DNA of 64,000 bases from Ciona intestinalis (GCF_000224145.3 NW_004190356.2:496001-560000), one strand, 5' to 3'. Positions 1 to 13,132 are shown, counted from the stretch's first letter. Translations and numbers: made by a program. Notes: generated by a model not told the origin, from the sequence alone.

Positions 1-59
1 TTGCATCGTTAAAACTAAAAATTGAGGTGCAATTTACAATGGTGTAATACATCGTGCAG

Positions 60-3000
60 GTGCAAAACGAAGTATATATTTGTAAACTTCAAAGCCTGGG
101 AGTATGCCGGTAGCGACACCCTGTGGGCAGGTATCGTCACCAACTTAACTAAGGCAATTGAACTGGAGTTTGGTTGGATGACGTCACGTCTTTTTCGAAT
201 GCTCAACGTCGAAGAAGTTTGTGACGTAAGCAAGAGGTGAATTGTGTGTTGTTATTGTATGCGTATAGTTCATGTACGATTGTAACTCAATATTTACATG
301 TAGAACGTTATCGAGCACCGTTCGAGTATCTGTTAGTGATCCCAACGCAAACGTAACGCAAATTAAACGTTTGATGACGCAATATGGAGTGGTGTTATCG
401 TGCGGTAAGGAAGGTGAAGCATGGAATGTTCGATTCTCTAACGCCACTGAAGCAAATAACGCTACGAAGTCGCTCAGAATATTGGGGTTTCAGGCTCGAA
501 TGGCGAATAACAAAAATGAAATTGTTGAAAAAGTGACCGAACACGACAACAACTGTATTGAAATGAACAACCTCGTCGATGCAGATGATATCACCACATC
601 ACGGTTACCTGAACCAACAAAAATTACTTTTGCCTCTCATTTTCTCAAACATCCGAAGAGAGTTTGTTGTGGATGTCCCTTCCTGTGTTTCTGCGTCCTA
701 TTCTTCATCGCAATCATTGTTTTCCCGATCGGTGTTTGCATCTTGGTGACTCAACTGCAGCTTGACGTGATGAGAGTAAGTCGCATTGTGTTACGTTTTG
801 ATCCATTTAAACGAAAAAGGGCACACAAACGAAATATGAAATTTGTATAAGGATAGATATGCTCAAATTTGATATTGTTTCGTTGTTTGAAACTTGGATG
901 GTACCTTTAGATCAGGTTTGAGCATTTCTATTAATACACAACATTTGATTTTTCGTTTGTATTATTTTTAAATGCCAATGACATAACCCATTCGCATTGA
1001 ATCTATATTTTGTATTGCTTTTACTTAGTAGTTTATATATTTATGCATCCTTTAATATATTGCATTAATTAAGACATCAAGAGCCATCCCAGCAGAAGTT
1101 CAAATACTTGCATGGATGCCAGCAGCTATGGCTTGTTTAGTCGTCTTCGGTCGATTCTGTTACGCCATGTTTCAATCGCAAACGAGAAGGGTTAACCAGG
1201 CTCTCGTTGGCGCTAAAGGTAACATGGCGACTGAACTTGGATTTATGAACAAAGTCAAAGACGAGGTAAGAGCTACAGTTGCATGTTTTGAGAAATGTTG
1301 ATATCTGATGTGGAATTCTTTACAGGTTAAAATAATTGAAAAGTTGGTCCGTTGTTTGCGCTTCACCCACAAGAAAAACTATAAGATAATTATTTCAATT
1401 GATGATCTGGACAGATGTCCCCACGAGAAGGTATATGCGCCACAGGGTATCGCGTATTAACATATTGTGTTCAACAATATTGTGTTTTAGGTAAAATCTG
1501 TCCTTGAGGCAGTGAGCATTTTACTGAGTGACCGATCGTCGCCGTTTATTTGTTTGATCGCACTAGATTCCAGGGTCGCCGTCAAATGTATAGAAGAAGA
1601 TATGGGAAGTGCTTTGCTCAAAGCAAACGTAAACGGTCACGAATACTTGAAGAAAATTATCAACTTGCCTTTCTGTTTACCTGAGGTATTCAAATCCACA
1701 ATTTATTTTAACGGGGACATGCAATCTGTACTAGGGTATAATATTTTTGAATATATAAATTGATTTTTTAGAAGTAAAAAGAGCCCTAATTTTTAATAAA
1801 TAAACATTTAATATGTTAGCTCTGACGCAGTTTTACTCTACGATAAAAAACACACTTTTCTGAACTATTTGAAACTGTAGGGTTAATATGAATGCATTTT
1901 CATTTTGACGTACAAAATATTATCTAAACTGTATCGACGTTCTATCATTGAATATAAGGCCAAGTGAATGTTGCATTGAGACTACTGTTTTCAATATGTT
2001 CGTATAATCATAAGTGTAAACGTTTATTCAGCTTGGATCACGTGACAAACGTCGATATTTCGCTGGTATGATGGATCAGGCTGACCGAACAAAACTGAAG
2101 CAAAAGACTCCTGGTCTGTTGAGTAAAAAGCCCATTTTTTTAGTTTTTTATTCTTTGTGGGTGAGGTCCTTGTTAAGGACCATAAATTTAGAATAAATTT
2201 TGCCCATCACTCCATAGGAATCATGTTAGTTATTCATTTGTAATCCTTCATTAGAATTAATGCGGAATGGAGCTCATAGATCGACGTCACAGAGTGGTGG
2301 TGACGTCATCAAACACCTCGGTGATGACGAAGATGCTTTGCAAGATATTTCAACACAGACTGGAGATGGATTTATTTTGTCCAAGTTAGTTTGATTTTCT
2401 CAATTGTTTTTTTTTTATTTCTGTTGGTAACTGACCATTGCATTCGGTCGGTGAAATTTAGAATGCGTGGCATAACAAAGGACCGCTTACTGTTGATGAC
2501 GACACCCAAACGCTATCGTGGCAATAGTTTGGAACCCTTTGCTGCCTAACCCTCTCTTTCCAGCTACGCGTGTTTTACTTGACCCATCGATATAACTTGC
2601 AACATATGTGTTAAGTGAGGCTTAAACTAAAAAATAACTGACATATTGACCAGAGATACTAATGATCGGGACGTACCTAATACCCTCCTTACCACCAACC
2701 ATCACCCACCATCACCCCCATCTTTGCAATATCATGACGTAGTAGATGGAACTGAGAAGCAAGTTCTCGATGACGTAGGAGAGAAGGAATTTCTTTTCTT
2801 ATGCAGGTTAACCACTGTGTTTCTTTGACGGTGTTCTGATATATTCTTCCCACTGCTGAATTTATACTGGTCGATATTGCGCATGCGCCACAACGCTACT
2901 GGTTCCACGTCAACTAAAATTCGACAATTTTCAACCTTTAGCAACCTTTTCATTAAACTCTAACCGCTAGTACCCTTTTTATCTGGTTTAAATTAGTATT

Positions 3001-4848
3001 TATTATCTGATTTATATCTTATCTTGACCGCCTTTACAGGCTCTCACATCGGTTTAATGACGTAGTTTTAAAGGTATTTGGTAAAGAGTAAAATCAATTT
3101 ATATCTTTGCTTAAGCGTTTTAATACTTTGCGCCTTCGCAAATCGTTTATTTAATAAAATAATATTTACTATTTCTCCGACACTGATTAGTTTTTTCGTT
3201 ACAGAAAATTCTTGCATGATGACGAAACCCTTAAATACCACTTGTCGGGGAACCCCCGAAACATGAAACGTATTTTTAATGTTGTTTCCATGACGACACA
3301 ACTCATGCGGTCATTGGACGCTCACGTAAGTGAACCGGTCTCTCTTCGACAAGAATAACGTTTATTGTGAAGTATAGGGTGGGGACACTTAAGCACATAT
3401 TGACTGACATTTTAAATCTAAACATATGGAAAATTTTGGGCAATATTATTTTACCATCATACCTTTAATTAATAACACCTCGAATAAAATATATTAAAAC
3501 ACATATGGTGTTATTTCGTCCCTCTGGTTTAAATGTGATTTAGCGAGCATTTAAATTCAACTTTTTACTATTAGGTATTCATCACTTATTAAAAACACTG
3601 TTTTGCTAGTGTAACACCGATTTTCATTAAAAATACCCTAACAACTATTTATAAAGGTTAATATACGTATAATCGGCTTTGGCGCGCTCTTTATACAGTC
3701 GTGTTTATATTGCCTGATATCCTGTACCACTTTTTGTTTATCATTAAAGTGGTGTAAATTATTTTTTTCCCACTTGTTTTAACCCTACTATAATAGTTAA
3801 ACAAGGATGGTACTGGATTAAACGGGGAAACGACAGTTGTTAAATAAAACACAAATATTATTAAAACTATGTAATAAAGCAGGTATTTAAAAATGTAAAG
3901 GATACTTATCAAATAAATATAGAGTACTGTGGGGGGAGATGGAACACGAAAACATGTCCCATCTTCCCCTACACTAATATATAATATATTATACGCAATA
4001 CAATGTTCACCCAAAAGCTGCAGCATATTAATACATTGTCAAACACACAGAAACAGCGCAGTGCTGAAATGAACGAACTCCGCCAACCAACCAACACCCC
4101 ACCTTCCCTAGCAGGTATATACTAACCTATGCTATATCTAACAATTATTTATTTTTTATTTTATTGTAAGCATCGTACAACGTCATGTGTCGACCAACAA
4201 TTGGTCGAAATGCTGCTGATGCCAAAGATATCGTCGGCTGGGTTGTGCTTACCGACCAATGGCCCTACCGTGTGAGTTACCTGCTTCAAGTTATTGAGGA
4301 TGCGGATCAAAGATCAAATGCGGGGAGAAGAAGCGAGTCTATAGATGATGACGTTACGCTTATATGTATTTACCAGTAAGTACAACCATTATTGTTGCAT
4401 AAACGTTATTTTGAAAGAAAAATACACTAAATAAGACGGGTAGGGTAAATTATGAACTTGTGTTAGAATTATGAGTCTCGGTTTTAAATGAACGTATTCA
4501 CTTTATTCTAAATGAACGTATTTACTTTAACAGTATATTAAACACTGCAATATAAACTTAACACTGATCACTGACTCTTTTATCCTTCATAGAAACACGG
4601 TGATTCCCGAACTCAATTCAAACCTTAACGTGAACGAGGCAACATTATTATCGCTAGATGGCGACCCAGATCTCTTTTTAGGATTTCTGCAGAATTACAG
4701 CATTACTAAACGTAGAGCAATTGAACTAAAAAGTGTCACTGTCAACTTGGACCATTCTCTGCGTCAAAACATCGCTCTTTATCGCTCCCTTGTGGATTTA
4801 CAAAAGAACCAACAGCAGAAGTCGAAGGAGTTTGATTATTGTAAATAA
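60..4848 (+). CDS. KAP-family P-loop NTPase, gene A (5' end outside window)
   Basis: Partial gene, paralogue of gene B at 7063-12590. Proposed exons: 60-225, 269-775, 1074-1265, 1326-1430, 1491-1685, 2032-2113, 2255-2384, 3205-3325, 4051-4114, 4171-4375 and 4593-4848 (stop). Seen: the KAP block FKAWEYAGSDTLWAG in the first exon, a hydrophobic segment near 660-750, another in the 1074 exon, Walker B IIISIDDLDR in the 1326 exon, and the late GNPRNMKRIFN motif in the 3205 exon. KAP NTPases are membrane ATPases whose P-loop domain is interrupted by membrane segments; Kidins220 and NKPD1 are the animal examples. The Walker A exon must lie left of the window. Exon phases and several lengths match gene B exactly, but the 186 bp exon of B at 10694-10879 has no counterpart. 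The first junction (225/269) would be a 43 bp intron and is the weakest call. Substrate and partners are unknown. Confidence 0.85.
2700..2806 (+). other. Possible alternative exon of KAP gene A
   Basis: An open stretch in gene A ends ...GEKEFLFLC at a GT donor in the same phase (2) as exon 2255-2384, which ends ...GDGFILS. Either could join the 3205 exon in frame. It may be an alternative or decayed duplicate exon; its left boundary is not clear. Confidence 0.3.
3372..3798. mobile_element. MITE, family B
   Basis: Begins with TATAGGGTGGGGACACTTAA and ends with ACCCTACTATA, so the termini resemble the abundant 195 bp family, but the interior differs. Related sequences lie at 21251-21540, 22191-22499, 33096-33300 and 60749-60935. 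It sits in an intron of KAP gene A. No coding capacity. Confidence 0.5.
3916..3985. mobile_element. Short MITE terminal-repeat palindrome
   Basis: Only about 70 bp: a GGGGGGAGATGGAACAC-type end meets a GTCCCATCTTCCCC end in inverted orientation, as if the interior of a MITE had been deleted. Confidence 0.45.
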
Positions 4849-5118
4849 TTACATCGAATGCTTGTGATTTTCTACATACTGATTAGTTACTTTATTTTTA
4901 AAAATAATGCCATCCCATTTTTAAGCATGTTGTATTTTGTTCATGAACCGGTTCTATGTTGTCGTATAACCATACATTGTAAACTGTTGCATGTAGTTTA
5001 AAAAAATTATTTTTGTTTGGTCTTTATTGCTGTTTTTTCACCGACCAACAGTGTGCTTCTCACCGCTTCGTGCCAACGACCATCTTAATTATTTCATATT
5101 TATCGTGCTTGTGCTATC

Positions 5119-5189
5119 CACAATGTCACAGTTATAATCTGTGCGATATACGTCCACAATGTCACAGTTATAATCTGTGCGATATAAGT
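5119..5189 (+). repeat. Two-copy tandem repeat, about 35 bp unit
   Basis: The unit containing CACAATGTCACAGTTATAAT occurs twice back to back with almost no change. Confidence 0.8.
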
Positions 5190-6220
5190 TCAAACTGTAA
5201 CTAACACTCTATCGACTTTATTGAACATGATGACTGTTTTTCATATTCATAGAAAAGAAAAAGTAGCGATATAGGCATTTGTGATGTCACGAATATTGTT
5301 GAACACGGACTACGTCACGCTGTGGCGCATTGTCCTTAATAACATTGCCTCAATTTTCTGCGGTTGGTTGGCTTCCGTCTGTCAGAGAACGCGCGGATTG
5401 TATTCAGTAGCCTGCTTTTCTACCCTGTCAAGATAACTACTCATTCTATGTAACATTCATTTGAACTATTTTAGTTTAGACCCTCAGCAAAGCAAAATAA
5501 GTCAGTAAACGGTTTGTAGCTCAAGTTAACATTTTTCATAGCCGTCTTGCCTTCTATTTCCGGCATGTTTCCACAGTTCCTATTTATAAAACAGTAAGCC
5601 AACGCTTTGCCTCGAGGATACTACGCGACTCATGAAAGTATTCTCTCTTCGCTAGCTTGGTATGAGACCGGTTTGGTTAAGCCTCAGAGGTTGTTGTTAC
5701 AACAGCCGCTTGTTTCTATTGTGTATACCACATGCGTGAACGTATATTATTTAGTCTCAGGTAAGAGATTTAGATCGAGGCGAAGTAGCTAACAGACTTT
5801 TATCAAATCTCGGTTGTACAGAATATTCATATATTTAAGCAGCCTAGACGGGAACTGTACGGATGATGTAACCAAAACCGTTCACCATTCTACTTTGAAT
5901 GGGTTGAGTAAGCTGTATTGTTCGTTGTCTTAACGGTTGGCTACACCTAAAACTTTAACAGGTCTAGCGATTTTGTATTATGGCAGTTTTATGTTATTCT
6001 GATTAATATTTTCTTTCGTTGTATTTTAGTTTTTTTATACAGTTTATGGGACGGTGCACCCTTAAGCACATATTGTATAATATTTCCACTATCAGATTAT
6101 ATAACAGTTTTTGTGTGATTTTACAGATACTATCATACCTTTAATACCTGACAGAAACCGATTAAAACATATGAGATGCTATTTTAGCGATTCATAAACA
6201 GGTCGAGAAAACAGATCACC

Positions 6221-6596
6221 AAAATTTAGTATCAAGTATATAGGCCTACACTTAAACAACACAAAATAATAATGTAGGCTTTGAAAATCAGTTTAAAAAC
6301 CTTTGTTTTGCCCCTCTGCTATGTAACATATTACCCATAATAATGTATATAAGGATCTGGTATTGTGATTGAAGAATATCGTATCGTGCGTATGTGAATT
6401 AAAACTTACAATTACATAAAATTTATAATCATTTTAAATAAAGTGTGTAAATTGCCAAAGATTTGGTTTTGAACTATCTTTCGAATAAGCCACTTCTCAT
6501 GTTTTTTCAAATTACCTCTGACTAAATTTTAACTGATTTTTAAAGCCTACAATATTATTCTGTGTTGTTTAAGTGTGTGCTTGATACTAAATTTTA
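6221..6596. mobile_element. Foldback MITE with about 70 bp inverted repeats
   Basis: The left arm begins AAAATTTAGTATCAAG and continues through ACACTTAAACAACACA and TGTAGGCTTTGAAAATCAG. The right arm is its close inverse and ends CTTGATACTAAATTTTA. The centre is AT-rich without coding capacity. Confidence 0.75.
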
Positions 6597-7062
6597 TCAT
6601 AACAATAATAGAATAAGTTCTCTCTATAATGTCCTTGTTATTACTTTTGTATATTATACACCTTGCAAAGTTTACATTAAGTACCTGCAACTACAAGGAG
6701 GGGCAAGATGAAACATCACGTTAAACACTTTAATATTATTATGATATTTGCAACCCATTAATTAAGCCATATGTCAACTGATCAAATGTCGGAATTCGTA
6801 ACAAACATATTTTATCTTTTTCCGCAAAACTGAAAGTCCGTTTAACACCGATTTTTTTGTCAAACGATACCCGTAAAAATACGCCTAACATGTTTTCCAT
6901 TTTGCCCTGCGTTCCATTTCGCCCCACCACTACAAATTCTATACCCTTTGTTCATCATAAATCGATTAAATTTTTCTCATGTTTTTTTAATGGACCTATA
7001 CAGGTAATAGCGTTATGACATGAGAAGGTTATAGGTTAGTCAGATTAAAGTCATAATGAAAA

Positions 7063-10000
7063 ATGCCTTACGTCGGTGAACGACTGGTTGTTAAAGAAAT
7101 TATATCAAAAGGTAAGAACACAGCGTTTTATATGAAAAAACTAAACAACGCCTAAATAAATTAATAACAACTTAAACTCGTTTAAGTTTAATTGCCAAAA
7201 CAATCTTTAAACGTTCTATAATTTCAACTGTTTGGAATCAAATTCTGCGTCGATGTAAATGCAAATACAAAGTAAATTAGAAATAATTGAAATATAGTCA
7301 CACAGTGTTGTTAACGTTTAAAAGAGTTAATCAGAATTCATGATGTAAACAAAGTTATTAGAATTGGTTTGTGTTGCAGGAAACATTCTCAACGACAATG
7401 ACGTTGGTGTGGACTACCTTGGACATTCGGTATACGCAGAGGCATTGGCCCAACGCATTCAAAGTGTAAATACGCCGATTACTATTGGATTATTTGCGAG
7501 GTGGGGTAGTGGCAAGTCGTTCCTTGTTAAGCATGTGAAAGGTAAATTGTTAGAAACTTTGCTATCACTTTTCCTTTCCGTATATTTCACTTACTTCGTC
7601 AATATCAAATTCTTTGGTAAAGTTATCGTCTATAGGAGAACTATTGTGGATCTAATGGTGATCTAAAGTCATCATATTACTTTCATTACAACAGATTACC
7701 TTCGAAGGTATCAACACCAATATCATGTTACAAAACAAGAAAAGCAAAACAATTATTGTAAACACGGTCCTACAAGATGCTGCGTCCATACATTCGTTCT
7801 TACATTCATGGTGTTCCTTGTCGTGACCTGTTCAGTATTTGCAGTGTCGCCGGTCCTTTTAACTCAATATGTGCAACATTCAAAGTTAAATACAACCATT
7901 AACGGAACAACAATATCAACCGCAACGATATCACAAAGCTTTGATTTCACTAAGTTGGTTCGGTACTTGTCTTTGTCGATCTTACTCTTGTGTTTGGTAT
8001 TGGTCAGTGTCATTGTTTGCTGTAATCAAAACTGGTGGTCGTCGGAATTTTTTGGAAACTTTCGTCTGATATCGTACGCCGCATTTACAAAATTACCTTC
8101 CACGAAAGATCCAACTTCGATCATCCGAGACACAATGGAGGGGGAGGTTGAACATATCCTCCGGGAAGAGGAGTCGGTTGATAATATGGAATACAAAGAT
8201 CAAAGGTAAATATTTTTTCAATACCAGAACTTACAGTTGTTTAATGACCTGTAGAATACGTGGTCCAATACTCAATGCCCTTTGGTGTTCGTCGCCTGCG
8301 TGATTACTTGTCGCATAACACGCCTATAGATAAGCGTTAGGAAGTGCCAAGCGCTAAGTGTCTCGATAGTCGCTTATCTGGTGGAACTGATAGTATTAGG
8401 TCTTGCAGTGTGTAAGAATAAATTTAACGCCAGATATATTAAGTGATACTAAACTAACACTTTGCTTTTAACTGAAAAACTAAACTACCAACGTGCATTT
8501 TTCTCTTATGGATTACCTCCAACCTATTTATTTCAGGTATATTTTTGTCGATTTTAATGCTTGGGAATATGCTGGTAGCGATACTTTATGGGCAGGAATC
8601 GTGACCAACGTTTCTGATGCAATTGAAGCTGAATTCGGAAGCGTGACATCACGCCTATTTCGCATGCTTACAGTAGAACTTATTTCCCCTGAAGTCACGT
8701 CATGCCGCTTGTTTATAAAACTGAACGAAGCTGACCAGACCTTGAAAGAAGAAATAAAAGAAATAATGTTACAATATGGCGTAGTGCTGGATCTGAAACT
8801 TTACAACAGCGAGCAGCAAGGAGTAACTTGTGATGGTTGGTGGATAGTAGATTACTCATATTCTGGCGATGCGGCGAATGCAAAGCAATATCTGGAGTTA
8901 CAAGACATAGAAGCCACATTTGACGATCCGGGGACACGTAAACCTCGGGAGGGCAGCTCGGATTCGTTGAAAGATAGAACCGCAAAATCAAATACAAACA
9001 AAAACAACCACGAGGTGATAGAAATGAATGACATAAATACAGGGAATGGAAGGTCGGAACGCAACCATTTAATTGAACAGCTACCAGAAACGGAAAATAA
9101 ATCAAAAGTGGAAAATACCGGGTTTTGGAAACATTTTCGACAACATCCGAAAACTACTTGTAATTTTCCCAATTTATATTGGTGGATCTTGCTTACAACT
9201 TCGTTTATATCCATCCCCGTGATTACTATAGTCATCGCTGATGCAATGAAGCTGGATGTCTTTCGTGTAAGTTATCGACCGTATACTGTGGGAAAAGATA
9301 AAATCCACATATTGTCCCATATGTTAAAACGATGGTACAACGAACCATCATACCCTTTTAAATGACCATACTAAAAACAAAACAAAAAACGTGTCTGTTT
9401 AAAGCCGGTTTAATACTTTTTAAAACAAAAAACAATGGTAAAGTTCTTTAGCTTTTTTATCGTTACGTGCTTTATCTATTTTTTCGTGTATTATCAAAAG
9501 GGAACTCATTAAAAAAGATTTAAACTTCTTTGTGTCAGTCGCACCTTTCCCCATCTTGTTATATAAATTATGGTTGGAAAAGATGGGACACCTTTTTGTT
9601 CTATTTTCTTGTGCCATTTGGTTATAACTAAATAACATTCAAAAAATTAATAAACTGTATCCTCGCGGCTCCAATAGACCGTTGTTAATTGTTTAAAATG
9701 CAATCTGGATATTTGGATATTATGCGCTAAAGGTGTCCCGTCTTACCCCACCCTACTATATTTGATTTCACTGCAGCAACTTTTTTTCTGCAGACACCAC
9801 GGGCAGTACCAGTTGCAGTTCAAGTAGTCTCATGGTTGCCAGCCGTGGCTGGTGCTGCTGTGGTGATGATGCGACTTACTTGGGCAATGTTCCACTCTCA
9901 GAGGAATAGAGTGAACACAGCACTTGCGGGGGCGAAAGGGAATATGGCGGCCGAATTGGGATTTATGAATAAAGTTAAAACGGAGGTTAGTGTATGCTTG

Positions 10001-12590
10001 TTTAAACTATACTCGAATTTTCAGCGTAAATTTCCAGGTGCATGTTATCACGAAGCTAATAGAGTGCGTTCGGTTTACACATAAGAAAAATTATAAAGTC
10101 GTAATAACTATTGACGACTTGGATAGAGTTCCATTATCGCAGGTAACTTTGGAATTTCTAAACTTCAGTTGCCCTTTCTGATTTATACAAACTTCTAGGT
10201 GAAATCTGTTCTTGAAGCAGTGAGCATTTTACTGAGTGACCGATCGTCGCCGTTTATTTGTTTGATCGCATTAGATTCCAGGGTCGCCGTCAAATGTATA
10301 GAAGAAGATATGGGAAGTGCTTTGCTCAAAGCAAACGTAAACGGTCACGAATACTTGAAGAAAATTATCAACTTGCCCTTCTGTTTACCTGAGGTAATTT
10401 GACTTTTGTATTAAATAATTCATTTTGTGATTTCCGTGTGATTTTGTAATTTAGATTGATAATACGAGCAAGCAACAATACATTGGTGGGTTAATTGACC
10501 AGGGCAACAAAAAGAAGGAATATCGCCGTGTTCCAGTGGTTAGAGGTGCATTGATAGTTTGTAAGCGTGGAAAAATGAAGCCTTTTTGTTTAATTTTCTC
10601 GTCCCATTTGGTATAGCAAAAAAAATCAGGATACACCCACAGTTCTATATGTTATACTGCTGGCTTTACACTTATATTATTTTGGTTTTATAGATGAAAC
10701 ACGAACAAGAGAGAATGCAAGATCATTTCAACCTCCGCCCACTCTTCATGCCGGCAACGGACATGCTGCTACTCACTTTAATGATATACCAACTGTCGAA
10801 ATGAAAGAAACCGACATAACAAGCATAAGCGATGATGACGAGGTTGACGACACAGACGGTTATCATGTACCTTCTAATGGTAAATACGCCATTAAACCCC
10901 ATTAAGTAAAAACTTAAGTTTTGTTTGATTTTTTTCTAGAAATGCGCGAATTTGTACAACGGAGTCAAATCCGGGGGAGGGCAGTAGTGAGAAACACACA
11001 TCCCACACCCAATGACACTACTCCAATAAGCAACGGAGAATTTATTGCCCAATGCAAGTAAGCTTGCTGTAGTAGTACAGTAGGGCGTAAGATAAGATAT
11101 GGCATGCGGAACAGGGTGTATTACTTTTTAAAATCTGATTTAACGGATCTCTATCATAGATAAAAACTAACGCAACACTTGCAAATCGCAATGAGAGGTA
11201 GAGTAATTTGTTAAATTTAATTTCTTTGTAGGATATTTCTGTACGAGAGCGAAATGGTCAGGAGTCACCTATTGGGAAATCCTCGAAATATAAAAAGAAT
11301 TTTCAACGTTCTATCGCTGACAACACTTATCATAGGTTGCAGTGAAAAAGAGGTAAAATATTTTTACATAAATATTCCGATGTTTACACATTCATGTTAT
11401 TTACAGCGCAAAAGGGCTAAACTAATTAAATGCCTTGCCCAAAGCACGCGACCGAGTAGTACTCAAGTAAACGGCTATGAAGCGCCACCAAGCAGTAGTG
11501 CCGGTATTAACTCTGCAGCTACGGAAGCTGTTGAAACCGAAAGTAAGTAACATTGTATGGCTATAGAACGCAGTGCTGATTATTAGGTAAATGTGTTTTT
11601 ACAGATGTGCGGAATAAAAGCTTCGCACAGGACATGGTATTTTGGATTGTGCTTACCGACCAATGGCCATACCGTGTGAGTTACCTGCTTCAAGTTATTG
11701 AGGATGCGGATCAAAGATCAAATGCGGGGAGAAGAAGTGAAGCTATTGATGATAACACGCCACTCTTAGAGATTTACGAGTAATTTTTTCTTTATTACAT
11801 CAGTGCAAACTAAAGATATCACCCTGCACCGTAAATGTATAGTACAGTGGGAAAAGATGGGACAAATTTTCATTTTATTTTCTCGTCCCATTTTGTAGTA
11901 AACAAAGCATATTTGCAGAATTATAAAACCGTATCCTCACGACTTCCATACAGTGTTGTAAATTGTTAAAAACAATCAAAATGTTTAGATATTGTGTGCT
12001 AAAGGTGTTCCATGTTACCCCACGGTACTATATATCACGTTTTAACATAGGATATCAACGCACATAATTAATAAAACCCAGTTCAGTAAAGGTAATACCC
12101 CATATGTTCCAGAAAACACGTGATACCTGAGTTACACGCTTCAATGGAAACAATCGACGGTTCGCTTTTGTCATTGGATGCGGATCCGGACATATTGTAC
12201 AGCTTCCTGTATCGATTAATGTTAAACGGAAACCACCTAAACAAGGGTCGTGTGAGTCTGTTGAATAAATATACCGTCAATCTGGACCACAGCTTGAAAC
12301 AAAGCATCGCCTACCAACGTGATGTTGCTGACATGGAAAGATTTGAAAAGGCTAGAAAAGCAAAGGAAGCGACAGCTGCTGTCACAACACAAAACAGCAG
12401 TGTGATTAACCCAGCACTACTACCAAATGAACGAACATTTGTACCAACCACCGTTGTGAAAGCAGACATGCAACTCCCAGTACCACACAATCCATGCGAA
12501 CGCGTCCCTCAGATTACTGCCGGTGAAGTGTTAAACACTTATAACAGTAACACAAACGATACAACCTCTGATAACACCACTGCTAACTAA
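7063..12590 (+). CDS. KAP-family P-loop NTPase, gene B (complete)
   Basis: Proposed exons: 7063-7111, 7380-7541, 7695-8205, 8537-9266, 9794-9985, 10038-10142, 10199-10393, 10455-10560, 10694-10879, 10940-11057, 11232-11352, 11407-11542, 11605-11779, 12113-12590. Phases join without a break, giving about 1087 aa. Order: Walker A-like GLFARWGSGKS at residues 53-63, membrane segments near 101-121 and 161-180 with two N-glycosylation sequons (N136, N140) in the loop between, the KAP block FNAWEYAGSDTLWAG, further hydrophobic segments (near WWILLTTSFISIPVITIV and in the 9794 exon), Walker B VVITIDDLDR at 569-578, and GNPRNIKRIFN at 800-810. This interrupted P-loop layout is that of KAP NTPases. 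There are no N-terminal ankyrin repeats, so it resembles NKPD1 more than Kidins220. The start ATG (7063) gives a short first exon that supplies the G needed at the next junction. Likely a membrane protein with a cytosolic ATPase; the substrate is unknown. Confidence 0.88.
9571..9761 (+). mobile_element. MITE-A copy (KAP B intron 4)
   Basis: Member of the abundant family here called MITE-A: about 195 bp, ends near TATAGTAGGGTGGGGGAAGA in inverted orientation, interior with CTCGTCCCATTTGGTAGTAA, CGTTGTTAATTGTTTAAAAC and GTGCTAAAGGTGTCCC. Ends in TA suggest a TA target. Strand + here means the CTCGTCCC motif reads on the + strand. Non-coding. Confidence 0.85.
10568..10632 (+). mobile_element. 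MITE-A fragment
   Basis: Only the TTTTCTCGTCCCATTTGGTA part and a little beyond is recognisable, in the intron after exon 10455-10560 of KAP gene B. Confidence 0.5.
11837..12032 (+). mobile_element. MITE-A copy (last intron of KAP B)
   Basis: Near full length, with TTTTCTCGTCCCATTTTGTA, ACCGTATCCTCACGACTTCC and GTGCTAAAGGTGTTCC. Confidence 0.85.
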
Positions 12591-12982
12591 GTGCTTTAAC
12601 TGTGCCGTATACAACTACCAACAATACTAACAGCATTGAGCGAAACGTTCGTGGTATATATATACGACATTCCATGCAATCATATAAAGAGGCAACAGTT
12701 TAATCTTCGTTATTTTGCAAAAAGTTATATATTTATGTGGATGCAAAAAACAGGCAGAGGTCAATATGTCTTAAATTAGAAATGAAGTCAACAAAAAAAT
12801 GTTTTGATATGTAATTAGTTCACGTAGCGAAACTATATAGCATATTGGCTGTTAACTTAGGTAGGTTAACTACAAGTTGCAGAATATTATTAACATAAAA
12901 CAAAATTTTACCCTTTCTTCCCCACATTGTAGCTTAATACTTCGATTACTTGAAGCGCTTATTTTTTATTTAATAATTTATA

Positions 12983-13083
12983 GTCGTGGGGATACGATAA
13001 TTCTTTGAATCTGTTTTGTTACCACCAAATTGGACGAAAAAAGCAGAATAATAAGGTGTCCCATCTTTCCCCACCGTACTATA
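12983..13083 (-). mobile_element. MITE-A fragment
   Basis: The half carrying ATAATTCTTTGAAT, a divergent TGGACGA motif and the terminal GGTGTCCCATCTTTCCCCAC is present; the other half is missing or too diverged. Confidence 0.65.
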
Positions 13084-13132
13084 ATTTTATGGTATTTGTA
13101 TGTATTTCTAATAATAAATTCACATCACAATT

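Larger units (their letters stand above)
4849..7062. other. Spacer between the two KAP genes
   Basis: No convincing gene seen. It holds a two-copy direct repeat of about 35 bp at 5119-5189, CRE-like TGACG/ACGTCA motifs near 5280-5320, and a foldback element at 6221-6596. MITE-like sequence (TTAAGCACATATTG, CATACCTTTAAT) near 6050-6170 resembles the element at 3372-3798. Confidence 0.6.

Noticed and set aside
5607-5792. 61-codon frame between the KAP genes
   Set aside because: No motif and no neighbouring exon with compatible phase.
8320-8385. Small inverted repeat AGATAAGCG/CGCTTATCT in a KAP B intron
   Set aside because: Arms of about nine bases are too short to separate from chance.
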